Positions 38,736-46,526 of a DNA stretch of 64,000 bases are shown piece by piece. Numbering within the stretch: the stretch's first letter is position 1; each line of letters begins with the position of its first letter. The DNA lies in the NCBI GenBank assembly GCA_964520225.1, contig CAZFNV010000002.1, forward strand, positions 1 through 64,000, read 5' to 3'. The position numbers were made by a program, and so were the translations under genes. The DNA is from UBA9973 sp964520225 (GTDB lineage Bacteria; Patescibacteriota; Minisyncoccia; Phycocordibacterales; UBA9973). The notes below the pieces were generated by a model. That model saw only the letters and a list, made by a program, of their open reading frames with translations, was not told where the DNA came from and made no database searches.

Positions 38736-39632
38736 ATGGATATTCAGACAGAAAAATTGAAAGGTGAAATATTCGTACTTTCAAGTGGAATATTGTGGGC
38801 CTTTTTTCCGGTTTTAGTCGCTCTTTCATACACTGGCGTGTCTGGACTAACTTCATTTGCCTGGAGTTCGCTTTTGGCTGCGATATTCTTTTTCGGGATG
38901 GTTACTTATAAGAATTCTTGGCGAGATATAAGGAATACAACCTTTTGGAATTATATACTGCGTATAACATTTTTTAACGCATTTCTGTTTTATCTCTTGT
39001 ATTACATTAGCCTTAAATATACTTCTCCTGGTAATGTTGCCTTACTTATGCAAACCGAAATACTTTCCTCATTCTTGTTTTTCCATATTCTTAAAAAAGA
39101 CGGTATTTCTAAAGAGCATCAGTGTGGAATTCTTTTTATGTTGATGGGGGCGCTCCTTGTGCTCTGGCGGAACTTCTCAAATTTTAACTTAGGAGATATA
39201 TTAATTTTGCTGGCAGTTTGTACTGCACCAATCGGAAATTATTTTCAGCAGGAAGCAAGGAAAATCGCATCAGCTGAAAGCATACTTTTCTGGAGAACAC
39301 TCATCTCTATTCCTTTTCTATTTATACTTGCCTTCTTGTTTGGTAATGGAATTCTATTTCCAATTAATACAAAAATAATTCTTTTACTTACAGTGAACGG
39401 TATCCTTATACTAGGAGTTTCAAAAATATTCTGGATTGAAGGCATACACAGAATTTCTGTTACTAAGGCAATAGCTTTAACTGCTTTTACGCCACTTCTG
39501 ACATTGTTAATATCTTGGTTTATGCTTAACCAGCAACCAGCTTTGTGGCAACTAATCTCATTCATTCCGTTGTCTGTAGGTATGTTACTGTTAACTGACA
39601 ACATTAAATTCTCTCATCACCCGCAACAGTAG
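38736..39632 (+). CDS. EamA/DMT-family transporter
   Basis: About ten predicted membrane helices in 298 aa with the two-fold EamA layout; examples are IFVLSSGILWAFFPVLVALSY, YLLYYISLKYTSPGNVALLMQTEIL and ALTAFTPLLTLLISWFMLNQQP. It probably exports a small metabolite or nucleotide sugar, but the substrate is not predictable. It starts 4 nt after the tRNA-Trp 3' half and has no clear promoter of its own, so it may be read from the tRNA locus. Confidence 0.88.
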   Translation: MDIQTEKLKGEIFVLSSGILWAFFPVLVALSYTGVSGLTSFAWSSLLAAIFFFGMVTYKNSWRDIRNTTFWNYILRITFFNAFLFYLLYYISLKYTSPGNVALLMQTEILSSFLFFHILKKDGISKEHQCGILFMLMGALLVLWRNFSNFNLGDILILLAVCTAPIGNYFQQEARKIASAESILFWRTLISIPFLFILAFLFGNGILFPINTKIILLLTVNGILILGVSKIFWIEGIHRISVTKAIALTAFTPLLTLLISWFMLNQQPALWQLISFIPLSVGMLLLTDNIKFSHHPQQ

Positions 39633-39670
39633 GTATGTTATAATACTTCAACTGCGGGAGACCGCTTTTT

Positions 39671-40267
39671 ATGCCGGAAATTTTTGATTTAACACACATT
39701 ATAAGCACTTATGGATATCTCGGGATATTCATTATTGTATTTCTCGAATCCGGGATATTTTTTGCCCTGCCTGGCGACAGCTTGCTTTTTACAGCCGGAC
39801 TACTAGTATCTCTCTTGGAATTGAATATATTTCTACTCATTTCTCTTATATTCATAGCCACATTTACGGGCGGAATCGTGGGTTATGAGCTTGGGGTGCA
39901 TATTGAAAAGTTGCGCCGATACGCTTTCTTTAGGAAAATTCTTAAAGAAGAACATATTCAAAAAGCGCATCGCTTTTTCGAGAAACATGGCAAACTAGCA
40001 GTAATACTTTCGCGTTTTGTGCCATTCGCTCGCACTTTCGTGCCTATTGTCGCTGGAATATCGAAAATGAATTACACCCTTTTTCTTCGGTATAGTTTTG
40101 TAAGCTCTGTGCTCTGGTCTACTGTTATGACTTTACTCGGCTACTTTTTGGGTCAACTTTTCCCAGCGATCAGGGATTATGTGACCTTCTTTATATTTGG
40201 GATAGTTATAGCCTCAATAATCCCAGTGTTTTGGGAAACGTATAAAGAAAGACAGCTTAAGCTCTAA
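39671..40267 (+). CDS. DedA-family membrane protein
   Basis: 198 residues with the DedA signature regions: FLESGIFFALPGDSLLFTAG near the N-terminus, then FFEKHGKLAVILSRFVPFARTFVPIVAGISKMNY. Members are lipid scramblases or undecaprenyl phosphate flippases, which fits an organism that makes peptidoglycan. TATAAT at 39638-39643 sits about 27 nt upstream of the ATG, with a CGGGAGACCG hairpin between. It overlaps miaA at the 3' end by 4 nt. Confidence 0.92.
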   Translation: MPEIFDLTHIISTYGYLGIFIIVFLESGIFFALPGDSLLFTAGLLVSLLELNIFLLISLIFIATFTGGIVGYELGVHIEKLRRYAFFRKILKEEHIQKAHRFFEKHGKLAVILSRFVPFARTFVPIVAGISKMNYTLFLRYSFVSSVLWSTVMTLLGYFLGQLFPAIRDYVTFFIFGIVIASIIPVFWETYKERQLKL

Positions 40268-41151
40268 AATTGTTTTAGAGTATATTCTTCTATCTCTCTA
40301 TATTCTTTTGGTGAAAACCAACGGATGGTTTTATCACGTTTAAACCAAGTTTTCTGCCTTTTGGCAAATTGCCAGATGTCTTGTGCTAAGTTCTCAGCCA
40401 TTTCTTGTTTGCTTACTTTCTTTTGTAGGAATAATGCCACATGGCGGTATTCCAGGCCAAGTTCGAGCATTCTCTTTAACGAGAGGCCTATACGTCGTAG
40501 ATTTTTGCCTTCCTTAATTATCCCAGGCAATCTTTTTATTAGGCGCTTCTCTATTTTATTTTTCAACTCATCATCCTCTAAGCGTAGGCCTACTTTTATA
40601 AATTTATAATTCGGTGGTCTTAAAGCTAAGCGGGGGACTTGGCCGAGCGCTTTGGCTACTTCTATCGCACGTACTAGGCGAACTTTGTTTCGCTTGTCTA
40701 TGTTTTCTGCGCGGGCGCTATCTAGCTTTTTTAATAAATCAAAAAGTTCTTCGGTGTTTTTTTTATTTAGCATTGTGCGCAGTTTGGGATTCGGTGGAAC
40801 TTCGGGTAAAGTGAATCCTCGAGTTATTGCATCAATATAGAATCCTGTGCCTCCACAGATTATTGGTGTTCCACCTCTACTTAGGATCTCATCTAAGGCG
40901 CGAACTGCCTTTTGCTGATATTCAGCCACAGTGAATCTTGTCTTCGGGTTAGCCACATCAAGCAAGTGGTGGGGGACGCCTCGCATTTCTTTATTTGTTA
41001 TCTTACCAGAGCCTACGTTAAGATATTTATAAACTTGCCTAGAATCCGCGGAGACTATTTCACCCTTGAGTTTACGAGCAAGTTTAACCGCCAGATCGCT
41101 TTTACCTGTAGCGGTTTGCCCTAGTAATACTAGAACCTTCGGCTTTGCCAT
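40264..41151 (-). CDS. miaA: tRNA dimethylallyltransferase MiaA
   Basis: Adds the isopentenyl group to A37 of tRNAs reading UNN codons. The P-loop LLGQTATGKSDLAV (residues about 8-21), IVSADSRQVYKYLNVGSGK, PHHLLDVANPKTRFTVAEY and GGTGFYIDAI are typical. The 295-aa length is normal. It starts at the end of murA and is probably co-transcribed with it. Confidence 0.95.
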   Translation of the reverse strand: MAKPKVLVLLGQTATGKSDLAVKLARKLKGEIVSADSRQVYKYLNVGSGKITNKEMRGVPHHLLDVANPKTRFTVAEYQQKAVRALDEILSRGGTPIICGGTGFYIDAITRGFTLPEVPPNPKLRTMLNKKNTEELFDLLKKLDSARAENIDKRNKVRLVRAIEVAKALGQVPRLALRPPNYKFIKVGLRLEDDELKNKIEKRLIKRLPGIIKEGKNLRRIGLSLKRMLELGLEYRHVALFLQKKVSKQEMAENLAQDIWQFAKRQKTWFKRDKTIRWFSPKEYREIEEYTLKQF

Positions 41152-41152
41152 A

Positions 41153-42670
41153 TTAGTTACCCTCGATTATTCTTATCTCTGCTCCGATAGAGTTCAAACG
41201 TTCGGCGATTTCTTCATAGCCACGGTTGATCATATATACATTACGAAGTATCGAGGTACCCGACGCGCCGAGCATCGACACGAGCAACACTACCGCAGGG
41301 CGTAGGGCCGGTGGGCAGACCAGCTCGGCAGGTTTTAGATCACTACGACCTTCTATATACAAGCGGTGTGGGTCTGCTAGGTCAACTTTCGCGCCAAGGC
41401 GGTTAAGCTCGGTCAGATATATCGCCCTGTTTTCGAAAACCCAGTCATGAACCAGAGTCTTGCCTTTAGCCTGAGTAGCGATGAGTGCCAAGAATGGCAG
41501 GTTGTCTATGTTGATTCCTGGATATGGTGCAGGGTGAATCTTGTCTTCGAGCGCTACAAGCTTGCTAGGGAATACGTGTATGTCTACGAGGTTTGTTCGC
41601 TCGTTGTATGATTTATATTTTTTAGAAATTTTGTAGCGGAGCTTCATGTGTTTTAGTTTCTCTAGTTCAAGGGCTAAGAAATCAATCGGTGCTCGAGTGA
41701 TTACGAGCTCAGAGTCTGTGACAACCGCTGCCGATAGAAACATCATCGATTCAATAGGATCCTCGCTATTCCAATACTCTACATCTTTGTTTATTTCTTT
41801 CTGGCCCTCTATGACGAGCGTAGAGGTGCCTATGCCGTCAATATTCACACCTAATTTTTCCAAAAAGAAACATATTTCCTGCACCATGTAGTTAGAGCTC
41901 GCAAAAGATATGGTAGAGGTGCCTGGTATTAGTGCTGTCGCCATCAGTATGTTCTCGCAGGCAGTGTCGCCAGCTTCATACATCACTATCTCGGCCGGCT
42001 TCATTTTTTTTACTTTCACTTTATATGAATCGTTGGTTGCGCGTACGTCTACCCCTAAGTCTTTTAAGGCGAAGGCGTGGGCTGCGATGGTGCGTTTACC
42101 GAGGTTGCATCCCGAAGCATGTGGTAGATAAAAATCTGACAAAAAGTGAACCAGAGGCCCAAGAAGCATAATGATAGACCTTGTTTTTACTGCCGAATCG
42201 CGGTTTATTCCACGAATGTTGAATTTTTTCGGTGGTTTGATTGTGACAGAATTGGCTGCCACCCATTTTACTACCACACCTATACTCTCAAGTATCTCAA
42301 TAACTCTATAAACCTCTTCTATGCGCGCGATGCCGTGAAGAGTCGTTTGACCTTTATTTAGCAGGGAAGCGCACAAGAGTCCGACGGAACCATTCTTGGA
42401 AAAATTTGTTTCAATACTTCCAGAAAGTTTGCGACCGCCGGTAACTTGGAAGTCGATAGAGTTATTTAAGGAGACGACACTCTGACCTAGTGCTAGACTA
42501 ATTTTATTGAGCAAATCAGTAGTAAAATTTTGTTTACCGCTCTCCATGCGAGCTACCGCGCTCTGAGAAGTCTGGAGCGCTTCAGCGAAATCTTTCTGGG
42601 TTATGTTCTTACGTTCACGAATATTTTTAATAAAAGCCCCTATCTGCCTCGGCGATATGGTATTTTTCAT
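41153..42670 (-). CDS. murA: HTH-MurA fusion (UDP-GlcNAc enolpyruvyl transferase)
   Basis: Residues 1 to about 70 are a Cro/XRE helix-turn-helix (IGAFIKNIRERKNITQKDFAEALQTSQSAVARMESGKQN). The rest is an EPSP-synthase-fold MurA. The catalytic Lys is in ETNFSKNGSVG and the Cys in HASGCNLGKRTIAAH. This first committed step of peptidoglycan synthesis therefore carries its own DNA-binding domain and may regulate genes. I start at 42670, because TATAAT ends 7 nt before that ATG and overlaps the ATG three codons upstream. Confidence 0.92.
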   Translation of the reverse strand: MKNTISPRQIGAFIKNIRERKNITQKDFAEALQTSQSAVARMESGKQNFTTDLLNKISLALGQSVVSLNNSIDFQVTGGRKLSGSIETNFSKNGSVGLLCASLLNKGQTTLHGIARIEEVYRVIEILESIGVVVKWVAANSVTIKPPKKFNIRGINRDSAVKTRSIIMLLGPLVHFLSDFYLPHASGCNLGKRTIAAHAFALKDLGVDVRATNDSYKVKVKKMKPAEIVMYEAGDTACENILMATALIPGTSTISFASSNYMVQEICFFLEKLGVNIDGIGTSTLVIEGQKEINKDVEYWNSEDPIESMMFLSAAVVTDSELVITRAPIDFLALELEKLKHMKLRYKISKKYKSYNERTNLVDIHVFPSKLVALEDKIHPAPYPGINIDNLPFLALIATQAKGKTLVHDWVFENRAIYLTELNRLGAKVDLADPHRLYIEGRSDLKPAELVCPPALRPAVVLLVSMLGASGTSILRNVYMINRGYEEIAERLNSIGAEIRIIEGN

Positions 42671-42704
42671 ACTGTCCATTATATCATATATGAGATATTT
42701 TGCA

Positions 42705-42743
42705 AGAATAAAGAACGGCCCCCGAGCTTCGGCTGGGGGCCGT
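42705..42743 (-). terminator. Terminator of the 42758-43051 cassette gene
   Basis: On the minus strand, ACGGCCCCC pairs with GGGGGCCGT around a short loop, followed by TCTTTATTC. It also separates the cassette from the murA promoter. Confidence 0.85.
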
Positions 42744-42757
42744 AGATGAAAGATGGC

Positions 42758-43051
42758 CTAGTTGAGTCGTCGCTCCTCGAAGTGAGCTACGACTGTCGGG
42801 CGCATTTCGCCCGTCATGCCCACATTCGGAGTGGGCCGGAACTCAGTCTCCCAGATCGGCGAGATGGTCCTGAGTTCGGCGTGGAACTGGTAGTGGGCCT
42901 TGGGGTCGCAGACCTCGAGAACCAGCTTCCGAGCGTTCTTGATGGCTTCCGGGATGTCGGAAGCGTTGAACTCGTGTCGGGTCTCCTGAGAGAAGTCGGG
43001 TTGATTGTGGCCCGCATCCCATGTTTTTTTGATGATTACTTCGAACCTCAT
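42758..43051 (-). CDS. 97-residue hypothetical cassette protein
   Basis: Starts MRFEVIIKKTWDAGHNQPDF and ends HFEERRLN. A likely small alpha/beta protein; the middle (DIPEAIKNARKLVLEV) looks like one helix between strands. AAGGAGG lies 6 nt before the ATG, a TTGCTT/TATATT promoter is at 43085-43113, and a strong terminator follows. Codons are GC-rich. The leader (TATATTC, T-run, GAAA, CAAAC, AAGGAGG) is clearly related to that of the neighbouring cassette. No family is recognised. Confidence 0.72.
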   Translation of the reverse strand: MRFEVIIKKTWDAGHNQPDFSQETRHEFNASDIPEAIKNARKLVLEVCDPKAHYQFHAELRTISPIWETEFRPTPNVGMTGEMRPTVVAHFEERRLN

Positions 43052-43084
43052 AGCACCTCCTTGTTTGATGCTTTTCTAAAATAG

Positions 43085-43113
43085 AATATAACAATAGTGT
43101 TATTGAAAAGCAA
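43085..43113 (-). promoter_or_regulatory. Promoter of the 42758-43051 gene
   Basis: TTGCTT and TATATT with a 17-nt spacer. After the -10 is a short palindrome TTCTATTTTAGAA. Confidence 0.7.
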
Positions 43114-43144
43114 ACGAAAAGCGCCGTACCCGAAGGTCGTGCGC
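43112..43144 (-). terminator. Terminator of the 43171-43503 cassette gene
   Basis: GCGC...ACC TTCG GGT...GCGC with a 3x3 internal loop, followed by TTTTCG. It lies immediately before the next cassette promoter. Confidence 0.7.
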
Positions 43145-43170
43145 CTGATGTTGATTTTGGGTGCCTTGGC

Positions 43171-43503
43171 CTACCTCCTGGGCCAGGCGAGCTCCTTGTC
43201 AGTCGGGTGTTCCTCGCCCGACCGAAGTGCCTTGACCTTCACAAGTTCTTCCATCGGAACTTCCTGCCGGTGAAAGGCAAGGTAGTGCACGCAGAGCGAG
43301 TTGGTGAGAACACCATCGACCCAGTAGTGCCTATTATCGCTCCAGACACCACAGGCACAACGGTGCACTCCACGCAGGCGGTACTCGCTCTTCGTGGCCG
43401 CACGAAATGCGGCAACCATTTGCCGAGTCAGCTGGTCGATGGTCGGATGCTCAGAGGTTTCGGAGCTTGGCCTGAGCATCATCAGACCCTTACTTGTCTT
43501 CAT
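43171..43503 (-). CDS. 110-residue cassette protein with CAC/H residues
   Basis: Starts MKTSKGLMMLRPSSETSEHP and has a central HRCACGVWSDNRHYWVDGVL with Cys and His residues that could bind a metal, followed by NSLCVHYLAFHR. AAAGGAGG lies 6 nt before the ATG, and a TTGATT/TATATT promoter is 37 nt upstream. GC-rich codons. I do not recognise the family; a degenerate zinc-binding domain is possible. Confidence 0.7.
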   Translation of the reverse strand: MKTSKGLMMLRPSSETSEHPTIDQLTRQMVAAFRAATKSEYRLRGVHRCACGVWSDNRHYWVDGVLTNSLCVHYLAFHRQEVPMEELVKVKALRSGEEHPTDKELAWPRR

Positions 43504-43539
43504 TTTGGCCTCCTTTAGTTTGGTACATTTCCAAAAAGG

Positions 43540-43568
43540 AATATAGCAAGCAGGTTTTTGAAAATCAA
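43540..43568 (-). promoter_or_regulatory. Promoter of the 43171-43503 gene
   Basis: TTGATT and TATATT with a 17-nt spacer. TTCCTTTTTGGAA follows the -10, parallel to the palindrome in the neighbouring cassette leader. Confidence 0.7.
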
Positions 43569-43573
43569 ATTTG

Positions 43574-43655
43574 TGCCGGAGGAGAGAATCGAACTCTCAC
43601 CCCTTGCGAGACACGATTTTGAGTCGTGCGCGTCTACCAATTCCGCCACTCCGGC
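43574..43655 (-). tRNA. tRNA-Leu (anticodon CAA)
   Basis: The acceptor is GCCGGAG/CTCCGGC, the D-arm contains GAATTGGTAGAC, the anticodon loop CTCAAAA sits on CACGA/TCGTG, a long variable arm includes GTCTCGCAAGGGGT, and the T-arm is GAGAGTTCGATTCTCTC. The first 13 bases are part of the inverted repeat at 43643-43710. Confidence 0.93.
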
Positions 43656-43710
43656 GACTACAAAATACACTTCGTATTTTGTGCCCTTTGGGCCGTCGCC
43701 GGAGTGGCGG
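43643..43710. repeat. Inverted repeat copying the tRNA-Leu 5' end
   Basis: CCGCCACTCCGGCGAC (43643-43658) and its exact 16-bp reverse complement (43695-43710) enclose a 36-nt core with ACAAAATAC/GTATTTTGT and GCCC/GGGC hairpins. One arm is the tRNA-Leu 5' end. This is the same arms-match-local-sequence design as elements A and B. Confidence 0.88.
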
Positions 43711-43727
43711 CCCTCCTTACTTTGTTA

Positions 43728-43767
43728 GGATGAAAAACAAAGCAGTTTGTTTTTCATCCACTCCGGC
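43728..43767. repeat. 14-bp hairpin plus a third tRNA-Leu 5' octamer
   Basis: GGATGAAAAACAAA pairs perfectly with TTTGTTTTTCATCC around GCAG, followed directly by ACTCCGGC. That octamer also occurs in the tRNA arm at 43648-43655. Confidence 0.8.
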
Positions 43768-43811
43768 AATCTTTCCCACACATTCTACACAAATTTATGC
43801 TCAAAATCAAT

Positions 43812-43911
43812 NNNNNNNNNNNNNNNNNNNNNNNNNNNNNNNNNNNNNNNNNNNNNNNNNNNNNNNNNNNNNNNNNNNNNNNNNNNNNNNNNNNNNNNNN
43901 NNNNNNNNNNN
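43812..43911. other. Assembly gap (100 N)
   Basis: Both edges carry ATCAAT (aaaatcaat before, atcaatttt after), suggesting a repeat or hairpin that the assembler could not cross. Nothing can be said about the missing sequence. Confidence 0.99.
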
Positions 43912-43951
43912 ATCAATTTTGTAAAAAATAAGTTTGTGCTAAAATAGCCTT

Positions 43952-44959
43952 ATGTCTGAACTTTATTCCAATTCCATATTCTGGGTCGAGACCGATAAAA
44001 TCAAGCCGAATCCTTACCAACCAAGGCGCGAATTCGATGAGGCTAGGCTTTCTGACCTGGCAAATTCCATAAAACAGTATGGCGTCCTTCAGCCGCTTGT
44101 AGTTTCGCGAGTAGAGGTAGAAAAAGAAGGAGGAGGCTTGCTAACCGAGTACGAACTCATAGCTGGTGAGCGCAGGCTACGCGCCTCACGGCTGGCTGGA
44201 GTCACTCAGGTGCCTGTAATAATTCGCGCAGGGGACACTTCTCTTATGAAGCTCGAGCTTGCAATAATCGAGAACCTGCAACGCGAAGACCTCAACGCCA
44301 TTGATCGCGCGCGCGCTTTCCAGCGTCTTGCGGCGGAATTTAAATTTACTCATGCTGAAATTGCAAAAAAGATGGGTAAGAGTAGGGAATATGTTTCGAA
44401 CTCTCTGCGTATACTTACTTTACCTGAAGAAATACAACAAGGTCTCGCGGAAGGCAAAATCTCTGAAGGTCACACACGCCCACTACTCATGCTTGCTGAT
44501 CATCCCGAAGAACAGTTGGTAATATTCAAGGAGATTGTTTACAAAAAAATAACTGTACGTGACGCCGAACGCCTAGCGCGCAAGATTGCTTACGATCGTG
44601 TTCGCAAGAAAGAATATCTACCAGATCCAGAGATTACTGAGCTTGAAGAAGAATTTCAAGAGAAGCTTGGCACTAGGGTGCATATAGACCGTTCAGAAAA
44701 TGGTGGTCAGGTGCGGATAGACTTTTTTTCTACTGAAGACCTCAGGACCATACTAAACCTTATTCAGAACCAAAAAGCGTCAGCTTCGCAAAACTCTCTA
44801 GCTCGAAGCACTGAGATGTTGGAAAAATACATTTCTGGACAGCAGGTAACGCCGAGCCCGCAAGGCGAAATAGCGCAAACTCCTGTAGATGACCGCACAA
44901 AAGAAGAAAAAGAAGAAGATGAATCCAAGCTCTATAACATTTCGAACTTTAGCCTCTAG
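43952..44959 (+). CDS. parB: ParB/Spo0J chromosome partition protein
   Basis: N-terminal CTP-binding/ParB domain (KIKPNPYQPRREFDEARLSDLANSIKQYGVLQPLVV, AGERRLRASRLAG, IENLQREDLNAIDRARAFQRL) and an HTH (FTHAEIAKKMGKSREYVSNSLRIL). A small insert, EKEGGGLLT, interrupts the first domain. At 335 aa it is complete. A TGTGCTAAAAT box ends 6 nt before the ATG. parA is not adjacent on this side; parS was not identified. The origin of replication could be nearby, but no dnaA is seen. Confidence 0.95.
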   Translation: MSELYSNSIFWVETDKIKPNPYQPRREFDEARLSDLANSIKQYGVLQPLVVSRVEVEKEGGGLLTEYELIAGERRLRASRLAGVTQVPVIIRAGDTSLMKLELAIIENLQREDLNAIDRARAFQRLAAEFKFTHAEIAKKMGKSREYVSNSLRILTLPEEIQQGLAEGKISEGHTRPLLMLADHPEEQLVIFKEIVYKKITVRDAERLARKIAYDRVRKKEYLPDPEITELEEEFQEKLGTRVHIDRSENGGQVRIDFFSTEDLRTILNLIQNQKASASQNSLARSTEMLEKYISGQQVTPSPQGEIAQTPVDDRTKEEKEEDESKLYNISNFSL

Positions 44960-46425
44960 CTTTTACCGAGAGACTTAAGTTTGTTAACTAGACTGTTTTT
45001 CTCTAGGTAGGATTTGATGTGCTTTTTTGCGATGGTGCTTTTTGCATAGTCGAGCCATTTAGTAGAAGGGTGCGCATCTTTCTTGGTGATTATATCTACA
45101 ATATCTCCATTCTGGAGCTTGGAGAAAATCTGAGCCATTTTGCCATTTATCTTTACTCCGGTTATATGGTCACCCACATCTGAGTGTATAGAATACGCAA
45201 AATCTATAGGCGAAGAACCTTCTGGCAGGTCAATAACATCGCCCTTTGGGGTAAAAATAAATATGCGGTCATTAAAGAAATCCATCTTCAAATGTTCGAG
45301 AAGTGATTTGGATTCTTCGCGAGCATTATTTAATTCACGCAACTCTTCTATCCATTTAAATTTTGACTCATCGCTCATTTTCTTCTTGCCCGTTTGCTCC
45401 TTGTAGGCAAAGTGCGCGGCAATACCGTAGGAAGCCTCCGCATGCATTTCTTTTGTGCGAATCTGAATCTCTGCAATTCCGCCAGAACCTGTAAAAATTG
45501 TAGTGTGGATAGATCGGTATCCGTTTAACTTCGGCACAGCTATGTAATCCTTTATTCTCCCTGGAAGCGGATTCCATAATGAATGCACGAGCCCTAGAAC
45601 TCGATAACAATCCTCGAGCGTGTTCACGATAACTCGCAGAGCCACAATGTCGTGAATCTTACCCAGATCCATATCGTATTTCTGAAGTTTTTTATACAAA
45701 CTATATTTATGTTTGACGCGATAGTCCATTTCAACCACAGGTATCTTGTTCTTCTTCAGCTCTTTCTCCAGGATATCGGCAACTTCCTTCAAATATTTGT
45801 GATATTTATCACTTTCATTTTTTATAAGTTCTTCTACTTCCTTGTATTCCTTCGGGTAGGCGAAAGGGAAGGCCGCATCCTCTATCTCGCCTCGCAATTT
45901 TCCCATACCTAGGCGGTTAGCCAGTGGAGCATAAACTTCTATTGACTCCAATGCTTTTCTTAATTGTTTATCTTCTCGCAAGAATTGTAGTGTGCGGAGG
46001 TTGTGTAGTCGATCAGCTAATTTTATTATAACCACTCGGATATCGTTAGTCATTGCGATAAAGAATTTTCGCAAACTTTCCACATGCCTTTCAATACCGC
46101 GATACTTTAAAGTTCCGAGCTTCGTAACTCCGTTTATTAAAAATAATATATCCTCACCAAAGTTTTTCTTTATCTCTTCTGGGGTAATAGTCGTATCTTC
46201 TAGCACGTCATGGAGGAGCCCTGCTGATATGGTTTTGATATCCATGCCGAATTTAGCCAGAGTTTTCGCTGTTTCAAATACGTGTACGAAATATGGATCT
46301 CCCGACAATCGTTTCTGGCCGGCATGAGCTTTTTCTGCAAAAGTATATGCCTTTTGTAGCAACTCCAGATCTTTCTTGGGTACTTTGCCGTGTATTAGGT
46401 TTGTGATTTCCTTTATAGAAGCCAT
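44956..46425 (-). CDS. RelA/SpoT-family (p)ppGpp synthetase/hydrolase
   Basis: The HD hydrolase domain (SAGLLHDVLEDTTITPEEI, ADRLHNLRTL), synthetase domain (RVKHKYSLYKKLQKY, DIVALRVIVNTLEDCY, NGYRSIHTTIF) and TGS domain (FTPKGDVIDLPEGSSPIDFAYSIHSDVG) are present in 489 aa. The protein ends shortly after TGS, so the helical, zinc-finger and ACT regulatory domains of long Rel proteins are missing. The ATG at 46423-46425 abuts the assembly gap, so a longer N-terminus cannot be excluded. It converges with parB, overlapping by 4 nt. Confidence 0.93.
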   Translation of the reverse strand: MASIKEITNLIHGKVPKKDLELLQKAYTFAEKAHAGQKRLSGDPYFVHVFETAKTLAKFGMDIKTISAGLLHDVLEDTTITPEEIKKNFGEDILFLINGVTKLGTLKYRGIERHVESLRKFFIAMTNDIRVVIIKLADRLHNLRTLQFLREDKQLRKALESIEVYAPLANRLGMGKLRGEIEDAAFPFAYPKEYKEVEELIKNESDKYHKYLKEVADILEKELKKNKIPVVEMDYRVKHKYSLYKKLQKYDMDLGKIHDIVALRVIVNTLEDCYRVLGLVHSLWNPLPGRIKDYIAVPKLNGYRSIHTTIFTGSGGIAEIQIRTKEMHAEASYGIAAHFAYKEQTGKKKMSDESKFKWIEELRELNNAREESKSLLEHLKMDFFNDRIFIFTPKGDVIDLPEGSSPIDFAYSIHSDVGDHITGVKINGKMAQIFSKLQNGDIVDIITKKDAHPSTKWLDYAKSTIAKKHIKSYLEKNSLVNKLKSLGKS

Positions 46426-46426
46426 A

Positions 46427-46526
46427 NNNNNNNNNNNNNNNNNNNNNNNNNNNNNNNNNNNNNNNNNNNNNNNNNNNNNNNNNNNNNNNNNNNNNNNNNN
46501 NNNNNNNNNNNNNNNNNNNNNNNNNN
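46427..46526. other. Assembly gap (100 N)
   Basis: Falls between the relA/spoT start and the topA 3' part. The end of topA and the promoter of relA/spoT are missing. Confidence 0.99.

Noticed and set aside
43571..43947. Reading frames that run through the 100-N gap at 43812
   Set aside because: They depend on undefined bases and overlap tRNA-Leu; not real genes.
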